From Chelonobacter sp006228105 (GTDB lineage Bacteria; Pseudomonadota; Gammaproteobacteria; Enterobacterales; Pasteurellaceae), in the NCBI RefSeq assembly GCF_006228105.1, contig NZ_VDHH01000034.1: DNA of 64,000 nucleotides, one strand, 5' to 3'. The position numbers and the translations under genes are program-made. This document shows positions 18,506-27,157 of the stretch, piece by piece. The first letter of the stretch is position 1; every line of letters starts with the position of its first letter. The notes below the pieces were generated by a model, which made no database searches, was not told where the DNA came from, and saw only the letters and a program-made list of their open reading frames with translations.

Positions 18506-21156
18506 ATTTTCTCCACACCTGTGGAGGTGTTTCTGATGCAAGCGTTTTAGCATAACGAGTAGCAATATTTTCTCCACACCTGTGGAGGTGTTTCTAAATT
18601 ATGACAACCGCACTTGCAACACTCACCATTTTCTCCACACCTGTGGAGGTGTTTCTCCATGTTAATCGAATCCGTCAGCTGCACTTCAATTTTCTCCACA
18701 CCTGTGGAGGTGTTTCTGCTGGATCATTGTTAATTGGAAGTGTTGATAAATTTTCTCCACACCTGTGGAGGTGTTTCTTGAGGAGGCAGAGCTGTCAGAA
18801 AAATTTGCCGATTTTCTCCACACCTGTGGAGGTGTTTCTCAGAATCTCTCTCGGCGTGGAACGAGATGGTTATTTTCTCCACACCTGTGGAGGTGTTTCC
18901 GACAATGCCAATGCCACTGCTGCACGACACTAATTTTCTCCACACCTGTGGAGGTGTTTCTTTGTTATCCCAACGGAAAACAAACCACGTTGTATTTTCT
19001 CCACACCTGTGGAGGTGTTTCTTTATCAGAGGGGATAAATTTTTCTTCGAATGGATTTTCTCCACACCTGTGGAGGTGTTTCCCCTTTGTCTCATTTAGC
19101 TAAACCAAAGAAAGAATTTTCTCCACACCTGTGGAGGTGTTTCTGCCAAAAACAAGCACTTTTAAAAAAATAAAAAATTTTCTCCACACCTGTGGAGGTG
19201 TTTCTACCGCAAAAATCGGATCGTCTGCTCTTATGCGATTTTCTCCACACCTGTGGAGGTGTTTCCAATCCCCTTTTGACCGCAAAAACGCTTAGCACAT
19301 TTTCTCCACACCTGTGGAGGTGTTTCTGCGGCAGCACTGCCGTTTCCTGCGAATCTTCCATTTTCTCCACACCTGTGGAGGTGTTTCCTTTGATAGCGCA
19401 ACTGGTCGGTTCTGCCCCTGATTTTCTCCACACCTGTGGAGGTGTTTCCAAACTCTTGCGCCTTGGTGTTGATTTCTTGCAATTTTCTCCACGCCCGTGG
19501 AGGTGTTTCCTAGACATCAAACAAAAATTGGCGGCGGTGATGATTTTCTCCACGCCCGTGGAGGTGTTTCTGCACCGAAACGCTGTTCAAGCTGCAAGCT
19601 GTCATTTTCTCCACGCCCGTGGAGGTGTTTCTGTGGGTGATTGTAGTGGTAAAAACAAGCGAACATTTTCTCCACGCCCGTGGAGGTGTTTCTTTCCATA
19701 AGGCTTTGGCGCTAGTTTAAGGTGAATTTTCTCCACGCCCGTGGAGGTGTTTCTGTTGCAGCGCCTGCACGGCTATTACACAGACGATTTTCTCCACGCC
19801 CGTGGAGGTGTTTCTTTGTCGTGCCAGCCAGTCGAGGTGCATATGTTATTTTCTCCACGCCCGTGGAGGTGTTTCTTTTGTTGATGACGCTCTTGAATTG
19901 TGGGGCGAATTTTCTCCACGCCCGTGGAGGTGTTTCTTTTTCACTCACCGTGCCGAGCATGTTATTAAAATTTTCTCCACGCCCGTGGAGGTGTTTCCAA
20001 GCCAATCGCCTCAAGTTTCTGTTTGTCATCATTTTCTCCACGCCCGTGGAGGTGTTTCTATCGGCATTTTGGCGTTGATTATTACCGGTGCATTTTCTCC
20101 ACGCCCGTGGAGGTGTTTCTGAACAACTCTTTGAAAAGCTAAGTGTAGTCGAATTTTCTCCACGCCCGTGGAGGTGTTTCTGCACCGTGATGCATTTGAT
20201 GAACCGCCTGAAGATTTTCTCCACGCCCGTGGAGGTGTTTCTATCTTTGATTTCGCCTTTCATCTCGCCCAGTTATTTTCTCCACACACGTGGAGGTGTT
20301 TCTATTTGCGGTGTACTCATTCGGATCATATGCGGATTTTCTCCACACACGTGGAGGTGTTTCTTGCCGTCCATGTACACATTGGCGTTCACAATTATTT
20401 TCTCCACGCACGTGGAGGTGTTTCCCATCACTACCTAAATAAACACTACCTTGTATAATTTTCTCCACGCACGTGGAGGTGTTTCCTGCACCTACAACCA
20501 ACAACGCACGCTGATGTTATTTTCTCCACGCACGTGGAGGTGTTTCCGAGGACAAGCTTTTAGAGACGGTCTGGCAGGAATTTTCTCCACACACGTGGAG
20601 GTGTTTCTGCAGCGGATATGACGGGCGGGCAGCAAAATGCATTTTCTCCACACACGTGGAGGTGTTTCTCACTTTGCAACGCACACCACCGTCGCGAATT
20701 GATTTTCTCCACACACGTGGAGGTGTTTCCGCACCGTTTTAGAGTTGCCAAAGCCGGAGCTGATTTTCTCCACACACGTGGAGGTGTTTCTCCGAGCCGG
20801 GTCGATATTGGGATCAACGTTGAATTTTCTCCACACACGTGGAGGTGTTTCTCCGGTTTTGACAGCTAAAACACTGTCGACTCAATTTTCTCCACGCACG
20901 TGGAGGTGTTTCCTCAGCATCAAATCTATAGATTACTGTGTCATAATTTTCTCCACGCACGTGGAGGTGTTTCCTGCACCTACAACCAACAACGCACGCT
21001 GATGTTATTTTCTCCACGCATGTGGAGGTGTTTCTGACGGGCAGTTTCACAACGGGAATCCGGCAACATTTTCTCCACGCACGTGGAGGTGTTTCTAAGC
21101 ATCATCAGGCTTAACCGGATCATCTATAATTTTCTCCACGCATGTGGAGGTGTTTT
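18506..21156 (+). CRISPR. CRISPR array 2, type I-E, 44 repeats and 43 spacers
   Basis: The unit is exactly 61 bases throughout. The repeat is that of array 1 except for the four bases between CTCCAC and GTGGAG-side pairs, which vary in blocks: ACCT in repeats 1-16, GCCC in 17-29, ACAC in 30-31, GCAC in 32-34, ACAC in 35-39, GCAC in 40-41 and 43, GCAT in 42 and 44. The last repeat ends GTGTTTT instead of GTGTTTC. Every spacer again starts with C or T. Spacers 33 and 41 are identical. The leader is on the left, next to cas2. Confidence 0.99.
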
Positions 21157-21190
21157 TCTCAATTTACAACGCTATGACGGCAAAGGTGAT
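21157..21190. other. Trailer of array 2
   Basis: A 34-base gap separates the last repeat from the stop codon of the convergent transporter gene. No further repeat copy is visible. Confidence 0.5.
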
Positions 21191-22432
21191 TTATTTATAA
21201 ATAAAATAAACCCCAACCATTGCTACTAAATAAACTATTCCGGTCCAAGCCAGATAAGTCAGCCATCCTTTTTGCTGTTTATCTTGGCGTGCGAGGCTGA
21301 AGTTGAGCCAGGCAAACACCGGGGCGGAGACGAAGGAGGCGGTCATGGCGAAGGGGATCATTTTGCCGATGGCGCTGCTGAAGAACTGGATCACGATAAA
21401 GGCGGATAAGGTGGTGAAAAACATCGAGTAACGCAGGGTTTTGTCGTGGTAAGTCGGGTTAAAAGTGCGGTTTTCCTTTGCGGATTTTATCGATTGTCGG
21501 AGTAAAATAACAGTTTGTTGGTTGCAGCGGGAATAGCCGTCGACGGCGACGATGGTGGTGCCGTAGATGCAGATAAATGCCACCAGTGCCATAAACCAGC
21601 GGGTCCATTCACCGATGCTGAGGGCGTACATCTCTACGAATTGTCGGATAAATTGTCCGCCGGCGAGGGGGGGAATTGGTTTGCCGTATTGCACCAAGGC
21701 GCCGAGCGTCATAAACATCAAGGCTAATATCATCGTGACGAGGTAACCGCTGTTGAAATCTAGCAGGCGTTTTTGGCGATAGTTTGGGGCGAGACGGTTT
21801 TTTTCCATCACCCAGAGTGAGCTGGCGACGCTAAGTTCCATCGGGGCAGGCATCCAACCCATGAGGGCGATTAAAAACGGAATGGCACTCAGTTGCCAAG
21901 CAGAAGGCGCGATGAAATCAGCGGGGATGCTGTTGCCACTGCTGCGAGTGAAAGCGATTAATAACGCAATCAAGGTGATCAGCGACAGCAGAAACATGAT
22001 GCTTTTTGATACGCTGTCTAAGCGCGGATATTGGCGTGAAAATAAAATAGCGAGAAAGCTGAATAACACAATAATATTCAACCAATTAAGTGAAATTTCA
22101 ATCGGAATCAACATATTCAGCAACACAGCTGACAACAATGTGCCGCCCGCCACATTGACCATAGTAGCGAACAGATTGAACAATAGGAAAAGCCAGAGAT
22201 AACCGTTACCTTTGTCGGCGTAACCCTGCAATACGCTTTTATTTTTCAGCGCACTGTAATCAAATGCAAAACGAAAAAAAGGGTATTTCAGTAGATTGAC
22301 GGCGACGATCAACAGCGCCAATTGATAGCCGTAATAGGCGCCAGCCTGTGTTGAGGCGATGATGTGTGAGCCACCGACGCAGGACGAGGCCATAATAATT
22401 CCCGGTCCGAATTGTTTGCTGAATGATGCCAT
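21191..22432 (-). CDS. NRAMP-family-like membrane transporter, last gene of the thi operon
   Basis: This 413-residue protein has about 11 hydrophobic segments. The N-terminal FGPGIIMASSCVGGSHIIAS resembles the first helix of NRAMP-type carriers, but the metal-binding DPGN and MPH motifs of true Mn/Fe transporters are not present. The sixth-helix region reads GWMPAPMELSVASSLW. AAAGGA lies 8 bases before the ATG at 22432; a longer upstream frame is inside thiE and is rejected. It follows thiE by two bases, under the TPP riboswitch. The substrate is unknown: a thiamine precursor or a cation are both possible. Confidence 0.8.
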   Translation of the reverse strand: MASFSKQFGPGIIMASSCVGGSHIIASTQAGAYYGYQLALLIVAVNLLKYPFFRFAFDYSALKNKSVLQGYADKGNGYLWLFLLFNLFATMVNVAGGTLLSAVLLNMLIPIEISLNWLNIIVLFSFLAILFSRQYPRLDSVSKSIMFLLSLITLIALLIAFTRSSGNSIPADFIAPSAWQLSAIPFLIALMGWMPAPMELSVASSLWVMEKNRLAPNYRQKRLLDFNSGYLVTMILALMFMTLGALVQYGKPIPPLAGGQFIRQFVEMYALSIGEWTRWFMALVAFICIYGTTIVAVDGYSRCNQQTVILLRQSIKSAKENRTFNPTYHDKTLRYSMFFTTLSAFIVIQFFSSAIGKMIPFAMTASFVSAPVFAWLNFSLARQDKQQKGWLTYLAWTGIVYLVAMVGVYFIYK

Positions 22433-22434
22433 GG

Positions 22435-23094
22435 TTATTGTCCTTTTAATTGTTGTATGCTGTTGGCGATATTTGGGCTTCGGCTGATGGCGGAAATCAC
22501 CGCCACACCGTCCGCCCCGGCTTGACGGATGGAAAGTGCGGTTGCGGGGGTGATACCGCCAATGGCGACCAACGGTTTTGCAATACCTTGTTGGCGAATC
22601 TGTTGTAATAATTTCAACCCGACGGCTGCCTTGGCATCGGCTTTCGATTGGGTCGGGAAAATAGGTCCGACGCCGAAATAACCCACTGCCTGCAATGCGG
22701 CATTCGCTATCGCTTGCGGCAGGGTATTCACCGATAAACCCAGTAATAATTTGCCTTGGCATTGTTCGATCACCTGTGCAATCGGACGATCATCCTGCCC
22801 GACATGCACACCATCTGCTTGCACGGCTAAAGCCAGATCCACATTATCGTTGATAAAAAACGGCACATGATACTGACAGCAAAGATCGCGGCATTTTTGC
22901 GCTAATTGAACAATTTTTTGCGGATCTTGTAAGGCATTTTTGCCTTTTTCCCGAAATTGAAAACAGCTGATACCGCACTTTAAGGCTGTTTGCAACAGCG
23001 ACAACAACGCTGGCTCAGGCGGCAGTTCGAGATGTTGGCAATCTTGGGTGCCGGCAATAAAATAAACCGTGAGCATTTTTCTAATATCCTGCAT
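22435..23094 (-). CDS. thiE: ThiE, thiamine phosphate synthase
   Basis: The 219-residue TIM-barrel enzyme joins HMP pyrophosphate and thiazole phosphate. Signatures are FQFREKGKNAL, FINDNVDLALAVQADGVHVGQDD, YFGVGPIFPTQSK and VAIGGITPATA. The ATG directly abuts the thiD stop (TAAATG) with GGAG 8 bases upstream. A second in-frame ATG six codons later is an alternative. Confidence 0.95.
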   Translation of the reverse strand: MQDIRKMLTVYFIAGTQDCQHLELPPEPALLSLLQTALKCGISCFQFREKGKNALQDPQKIVQLAQKCRDLCCQYHVPFFINDNVDLALAVQADGVHVGQDDRPIAQVIEQCQGKLLLGLSVNTLPQAIANAALQAVGYFGVGPIFPTQSKADAKAAVGLKLLQQIRQQGIAKPLVAIGGITPATALSIRQAGADGVAVISAISRSPNIANSIQQLKGQ

Positions 23095-23925
23095 TTAATA
23101 AACTCCGGAGCGGGGCAGAGAGGAAAATGCCCAGTGGTTGGTGGGGCCATGTCCATGGCCGATATTTAACGGTTGGCTGATGGCGGCGGTGATAAACTGT
23201 TTTGCCAAACGAATTGCGATCACCGTATTTTGCCCTTTGGCAAGCTCGGCGGTGATGCAGGCGGAAAAGGTGCAGCCGGTGCCGTGGGTGTGTTGGGTCG
23301 GATAGCGCGGACTGACCAGCGTGAAATGCTGCTCCGGTGTGAACACCCAGTCTTGGCAAACCGCACTTTGTGAGTTGTTACTGTGTCCGCCTTTGATCAC
23401 CACGGTTTTAGCACCAAGTTGTTGCAACGTGCGGGCGGCTTGCTCGGCACTGCGGCCATCGATAATCTTAATACCGGTCAAGGCTTCGGCTTCCGGCAAA
23501 TTGGGCGTGATAATGTCGGCAAGCGGCAGCAAATGTTGTTTCAGGGCAGCAACCGCACTTTGTTGCAGCAGCGGTGCGCCACCTTTGGCGACCATCACCG
23601 GATCCAACACCATTTGTCCGAATTTGTAACGTTGCAAGGCAGCGGCAACACACTCAATGATTTCTGCCGAACCTAGCATGCCCAATTTAAAAGCACAGAT
23701 ATCAAAATCTTCGGCGACGGCTTTCAGTTGTGCCTGGATAGTCTCCGGTGGTATCGGGTGGATGTCGAAGACGCCGAGGGTATTTTGTGCGGTGACCGCC
23801 GTGATGGCGCTGGTGCCGAATACGCCACGCATCTGAAAGGTTTTTAGATCCGCCTGAATTCCTGCGCCACCGCCGCTGTCCGATCCGGCAATGGTTAAGG
23901 CTTGTGCAATTTTAGTCATCATCAA
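23095..23925 (-). CDS. thiD: ThiD, HMP / HMP-phosphate kinase
   Basis: This 276-residue ribokinase-fold enzyme has ALTIAGSDSGGGAGIQADLK at the N-terminus, DPVMVAKGGAPLL in the middle and the anion-hole motif HGTGCTFSACI. It phosphorylates hydroxymethylpyrimidine twice. It overlaps thiM by 14 bp. Several ATGs stand in a row at the start (MMMTK); the first is used here. Confidence 0.95.
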   Translation of the reverse strand: MMMTKIAQALTIAGSDSGGGAGIQADLKTFQMRGVFGTSAITAVTAQNTLGVFDIHPIPPETIQAQLKAVAEDFDICAFKLGMLGSAEIIECVAAALQRYKFGQMVLDPVMVAKGGAPLLQQSAVAALKQHLLPLADIITPNLPEAEALTGIKIIDGRSAEQAARTLQQLGAKTVVIKGGHSNNSQSAVCQDWVFTPEQHFTLVSPRYPTQHTHGTGCTFSACITAELAKGQNTVIAIRLAKQFITAAISQPLNIGHGHGPTNHWAFSSLPRSGVY

Positions 23926-24718
23926 TCCTCGCCAGTTGCTGCACTTGCGTGCTATCCAATGTTGCTAATTTATCCAAAAGTGCGGTATAAAATTGTCCGT
24001 ATTGCTGCGGTTGCAGATTTTTTGCCGCCAGTTCGCCGGCAATAGTATACGCCGTTGCCGCTTCAACCAATGCCGGAAAATCATGCTGTTGCGCCACTGC
24101 TAAAAATGCACCACAAACCGCACTTAATAGACAGCCTGAGCCGGTAATGTGCGGGAATAACGGCGTCCCATTTTGAATATGCGCCAGTTGTTTGCCATCA
24201 CTAATTACGTCAACCGCACCGCTGATCACGGCGGTGCAGCGATGTTGCTGTGCAATTTTTTTAGCGACATGGTCTAAATCAGCATCCCCTTGTCCGACAT
24301 CAACGCCCTTGGTTTGCCAATTGACGTTGGCAAGGTACGCCATTTCGCCGGCATTGCCGCGAATTGCACTGAATTGGATTTCTTGCAGCAGTTGTGCCAC
24401 CGTTTGTTGGCGGAAGCGGGTTGCGCCGACGCCGACCGGATCCAACACCACCGGAATGCCATGACGGTTCGCCGCTTTGCCGGCAATCAACATGGCTTTC
24501 ACTTGTTCGGCGGTCAGCGTGCCGATATTTATCACCAACGCCTGGCAAATCGCCGGCAGTTCGTCCATCTCCTCGACCGCACTTGACATAATCGGCGAGG
24601 CGCCGAGCGCCAGCAAACCGTTGGCGACATAATTGGCGACCACGATGTTGGTGATATTGTGGATCAACGGGTTACGTTGGCGTAGCTGGCTGAGATAATC
24701 GGTTTTTAACATAATCAA
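23912..24718 (-). CDS. thiM: ThiM, hydroxyethylthiazole kinase
   Basis: The 268-residue kinase salvages thiazole. Recognisable segments are NPLIHNITNIVVANYVANGLLALGASPIM, VLDPVGVGATRFR, ISGAVDVISDG and HITGSGCLLSA. It overlaps thiY by 4 bp and thiD by 14 bp, so translation is coupled. No de novo HMP or thiazole genes (thiC, thiG) are present, in line with a salvage operon. Confidence 0.95.
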   Translation of the reverse strand: MIMLKTDYLSQLRQRNPLIHNITNIVVANYVANGLLALGASPIMSSAVEEMDELPAICQALVINIGTLTAEQVKAMLIAGKAANRHGIPVVLDPVGVGATRFRQQTVAQLLQEIQFSAIRGNAGEMAYLANVNWQTKGVDVGQGDADLDHVAKKIAQQHRCTAVISGAVDVISDGKQLAHIQNGTPLFPHITGSGCLLSAVCGAFLAVAQQHDFPALVEAATAYTIAGELAAKNLQPQQYGQFYTALLDKLATLDSTQVQQLARIDDD

Positions 24719-25662
24719 TCCTTCAGTTGTATGGTGTAATCGGTGAGCGGCGGCACTGTTTTGATCAAGCCCTGCTGCTGCATAAATTCCGCCATGTGTT
24801 GATAGCGGTTTTCATCAAGGGCGCGTGGGCGCAAGGTTAAACGTGGTAGGGTGTCACGCCAGGCAAGGCGGTTCAGTTCGTTGTCTAGCTCATTCGGTTT
24901 ATAACTGACGAAATCCTGCCAGGCTTGATCGGGGTGGTTGATCAAATAGATCGTCGCTTGCTCAAGTGCGGTTAGAAAGGCATGTAATTTTTTGTCGGTC
25001 AGGTTGTTTTTATTGGCAACTAAAATCAGTTCGTCATAAGCCGGTACGCCGTGTTCTTCCGGGTAAAATGCGCGTCCCGGCTGCTGTTCAAGTGCCATTT
25101 GATTCAATTCAAAATTACGGAAAGCGCCGATCACGGCGTCCACTTGTCCGCTGATTAATGACGGTGACAGCGACCAGTTGACGTTCACCATTTCCACATC
25201 TTTTTCGCTCAAGTCATATTTTGCCAACATTGCTTGCAGCAGGCTGGTTTCAAAACCACTGACCGAATAGCCGATTTTTTTGCCTTTTAGATCCGCCAGA
25301 CTTTCAATACCGCTGTTTTGCAGCACCACCACGCTGTTTAACGGGGTGGACACCAGCGTGCCGATACGTACTAACGGCAGCCCCTCCGCCACTTGCATTT
25401 GCAGTTGCGGCTGATAATCCACCGCAATATCGGCTTTGCCCGCGGCAACCAGTTTGGGCGGCATTGACGGATCCGCCGGTTCAACGATCTCCACCGCTAA
25501 ATCGTGGGCGGCGAAAAAGCCTTTTTGTTGTGCCACGATCAAGGCGGCGTGATCCGGATTGACAAACCAGTCTAGCAGTAGTGTCACTTTTTGTTTGGCT
25601 TGTAACGGCAGATGGATCAGCAAAAGAGCGGTCAAGAGGGCGAGCAGTTTTCTGTTTTTCAT
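24715..25662 (-). CDS. thiY: ThiY-like HMP-precursor binding protein (NMT1 family)
   Basis: The 315-residue periplasmic binding protein has a signal peptide (LLALLTALLLIHLPLQA, cut before KQK) and the NMT1/THI5-like core VTLLLDWFVNPDHAALIVAQ. It likely captures formylaminopyrimidine or a related HMP precursor and passes it to the ThiX/ThiZ transporter encoded just upstream. The ribosome-binding site is CAGGAGAT. There is no lipobox cysteine. Confidence 0.92.
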   Translation of the reverse strand: MKNRKLLALLTALLLIHLPLQAKQKVTLLLDWFVNPDHAALIVAQQKGFFAAHDLAVEIVEPADPSMPPKLVAAGKADIAVDYQPQLQMQVAEGLPLVRIGTLVSTPLNSVVVLQNSGIESLADLKGKKIGYSVSGFETSLLQAMLAKYDLSEKDVEMVNVNWSLSPSLISGQVDAVIGAFRNFELNQMALEQQPGRAFYPEEHGVPAYDELILVANKNNLTDKKLHAFLTALEQATIYLINHPDQAWQDFVSYKPNELDNELNRLAWRDTLPRLTLRPRALDENRYQHMAEFMQQQGLIKTVPPLTDYTIQLKD

Positions 25663-25723
25663 GTTTATCTCCTGTAAATGATTAAGGTCTGTTGATCTTT
25701 GTTTATAATTTGAGCTATAGACG

Positions 25724-26377
25724 CTAGCTTAAATCCAATCCCATTTGCCAAAAGGCAACTTCCATACGGGTGGCGGTGTTGAAGATGGTCTGCACTTTTG
25801 CCCGTTGTTTCGCTGTCAGTTCGTGGCAAAGTTGATTTAAAAAATCGGTTAGTTCGGCAGCGGCAAGTTGAAAATCGTCACTGGCGTAGGTGTCGATCCA
25901 ATCTTGATACGGATTGCCGGGTGGGCTGAGCTGGCGTTCGACAATATGGCGGGCGATCTGGGCATAACCAAGGGCGCAAGGCGCAATCGCAGCGTAGAGA
26001 TCCGCCAGACTGCCGTTGATGCCGCAGTCCAACACATAACGGGTGTAGGCGACACAGGCGGCAGATTCGGGTGTTTGCAGCAGTTCTGTTTCGGCTATTC
26101 CCCAGTGTCGGCAGAACTTAACGTGCAGTTTGCTCTCTTGCAAAATGGTTTGAATGGCATGGTGTGCCTGTTCCATTTGGGCAAAATTTTCGGCTTTGAA
26201 CAGCGCCAATGCCAAAGCACGGTTATAGTGAAACAGATAGAGATAATCCTGTTTTAAATAGTGCTGAAAACAGCGTTTATTCAGCGTACCGTCGGCAAGG
26301 CGCCGCACAAAATCATGTTCGATATAGGCCCGCCAGTGCGGCTCGGCATGTTGTATCAGTTGTTGAACGGTAGACAT
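25724..26377 (-). CDS. tenA: TenA, aminopyrimidine aminohydrolase (thiaminase II)
   Basis: This 217-residue all-helical protein shows YLKQDYLYLFHYNRALA, IAPCALGYAQI with the catalytic-type cysteine, and EVAFWQMGLDL at the C-terminus, all typical of TenA. It hydrolyses aminomethyl-pyrimidine from degraded thiamine to HMP. It lies between thiX and thiY, which matches the salvage role. AAAGGAAAA lies just before the ATG. Confidence 0.93.
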   Translation of the reverse strand: MSTVQQLIQHAEPHWRAYIEHDFVRRLADGTLNKRCFQHYLKQDYLYLFHYNRALALALFKAENFAQMEQAHHAIQTILQESKLHVKFCRHWGIAETELLQTPESAACVAYTRYVLDCGINGSLADLYAAIAPCALGYAQIARHIVERQLSPPGNPYQDWIDTYASDDFQLAAAELTDFLNQLCHELTAKQRAKVQTIFNTATRMEVAFWQMGLDLS

Positions 26378-26401
26378 CTTTTTTCCTTTTGGGTTAATGG
26401 G

Positions 26402-27157
26402 TTAACGAAGATGGGCAGCCCACGGAATCAAGCGGCGCAAGGTATGATCCAGTAAGAAATAGAGCGATAGGGCGATGATCAGTAAGACAAACAGCGCCGA
26501 AAACATCAGATCAACCTGCATGCGTGCATTGGCTTGCAGCATCAAATAGCCTAAGCCTTGTGATGAGCCGACCCATTCCCCGACCACCGCACCGATCGGC
26601 GCAACCGAGGCGGCAATGCGCAAACCGGATGCCAATGACGGCAATGCCGCAGGCAACCGCACTTTAAACAGCAATGTGGCAGGTGTAAGCTGCATTGAAC
26701 GTGCCAAATCCAGCCAAGCGTGCGGAGTGTTGCGTAAGCCGTCGTAACAGGCGGTGGTGACCGGAAAATAGATAATCAGCACCGTCATCACGATTTTGGA
26801 CGCCATGCCATAGCCGAACCACAGCACCAACAGCGGCGCAATCGCAAAAACCGGAATCGCCTGTGAAATCACAAGTAACGGCATTAAAAAAGCGGAAACC
26901 GGTGCAGAAAATGCCAATAACAGTGCCGAACCCAAACCGAGCAGAAAACCCAGCGTCAGCCCGAGTACGATTTCGAGTAATGTGATTTGGGCGTGCTGCC
27001 ATAACAGCGCATGCTGTTTTAACAGTTGTTGCCACACCGACTCTGGCGACGGCAGCATATAGTGCGGCAGCGCCAACAAGCTGACCGCACTTTGCCATAA
27101 CAGCAGTAAAAGTGCGGTCAGCATCATGATCTTAGCGAGCCGTTTAAACCAATTCAT
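26402..27157 (-). CDS. thiX: ThiX, ABC transporter permease for HMP precursor
   Basis: The 251-residue permease has about six hydrophobic helices and the coupling-loop sequence APIGAVVGEWVGSSQGLGYLM (EAA-type loop of the SsuC/TauC group). It overlaps thiZ by 14 bp. With ThiZ and ThiY it forms the uptake system. Confidence 0.92.
   Translation of the reverse strand: MNWFKRLAKIMMLTALLLLLWQSAVSLLALPHYMLPSPESVWQQLLKQHALLWQHAQITLLEIVLGLTLGFLLGLGSALLLAFSAPVSAFLMPLLVISQAIPVFAIAPLLVLWFGYGMASKIVMTVLIIYFPVTTACYDGLRNTPHAWLDLARSMQLTPATLLFKVRLPAALPSLASGLRIAASVAPIGAVVGEWVGSSQGLGYLMLQANARMQVDLMFSALFVLLIIALSLYFLLDHTLRRLIPWAAHLR

Noticed and set aside
20608..20640. Spacer 35 of array 2 translates as AADMTGGQQNA, like the T7 capsid start MTGGQQM
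   Set aside because: Only six residues match; too short to name a target.
18601..21050. Similar frames within array 2
   Set aside because: Same cause: repeat translations such as FLHTCGGVS and HLHRCGEN.
22433..22762. N-terminal extension of the NRAMP-like protein by 110 residues
   Set aside because: It lies entirely inside thiE in another frame and is Arg/Pro-rich, unlike a membrane protein start.
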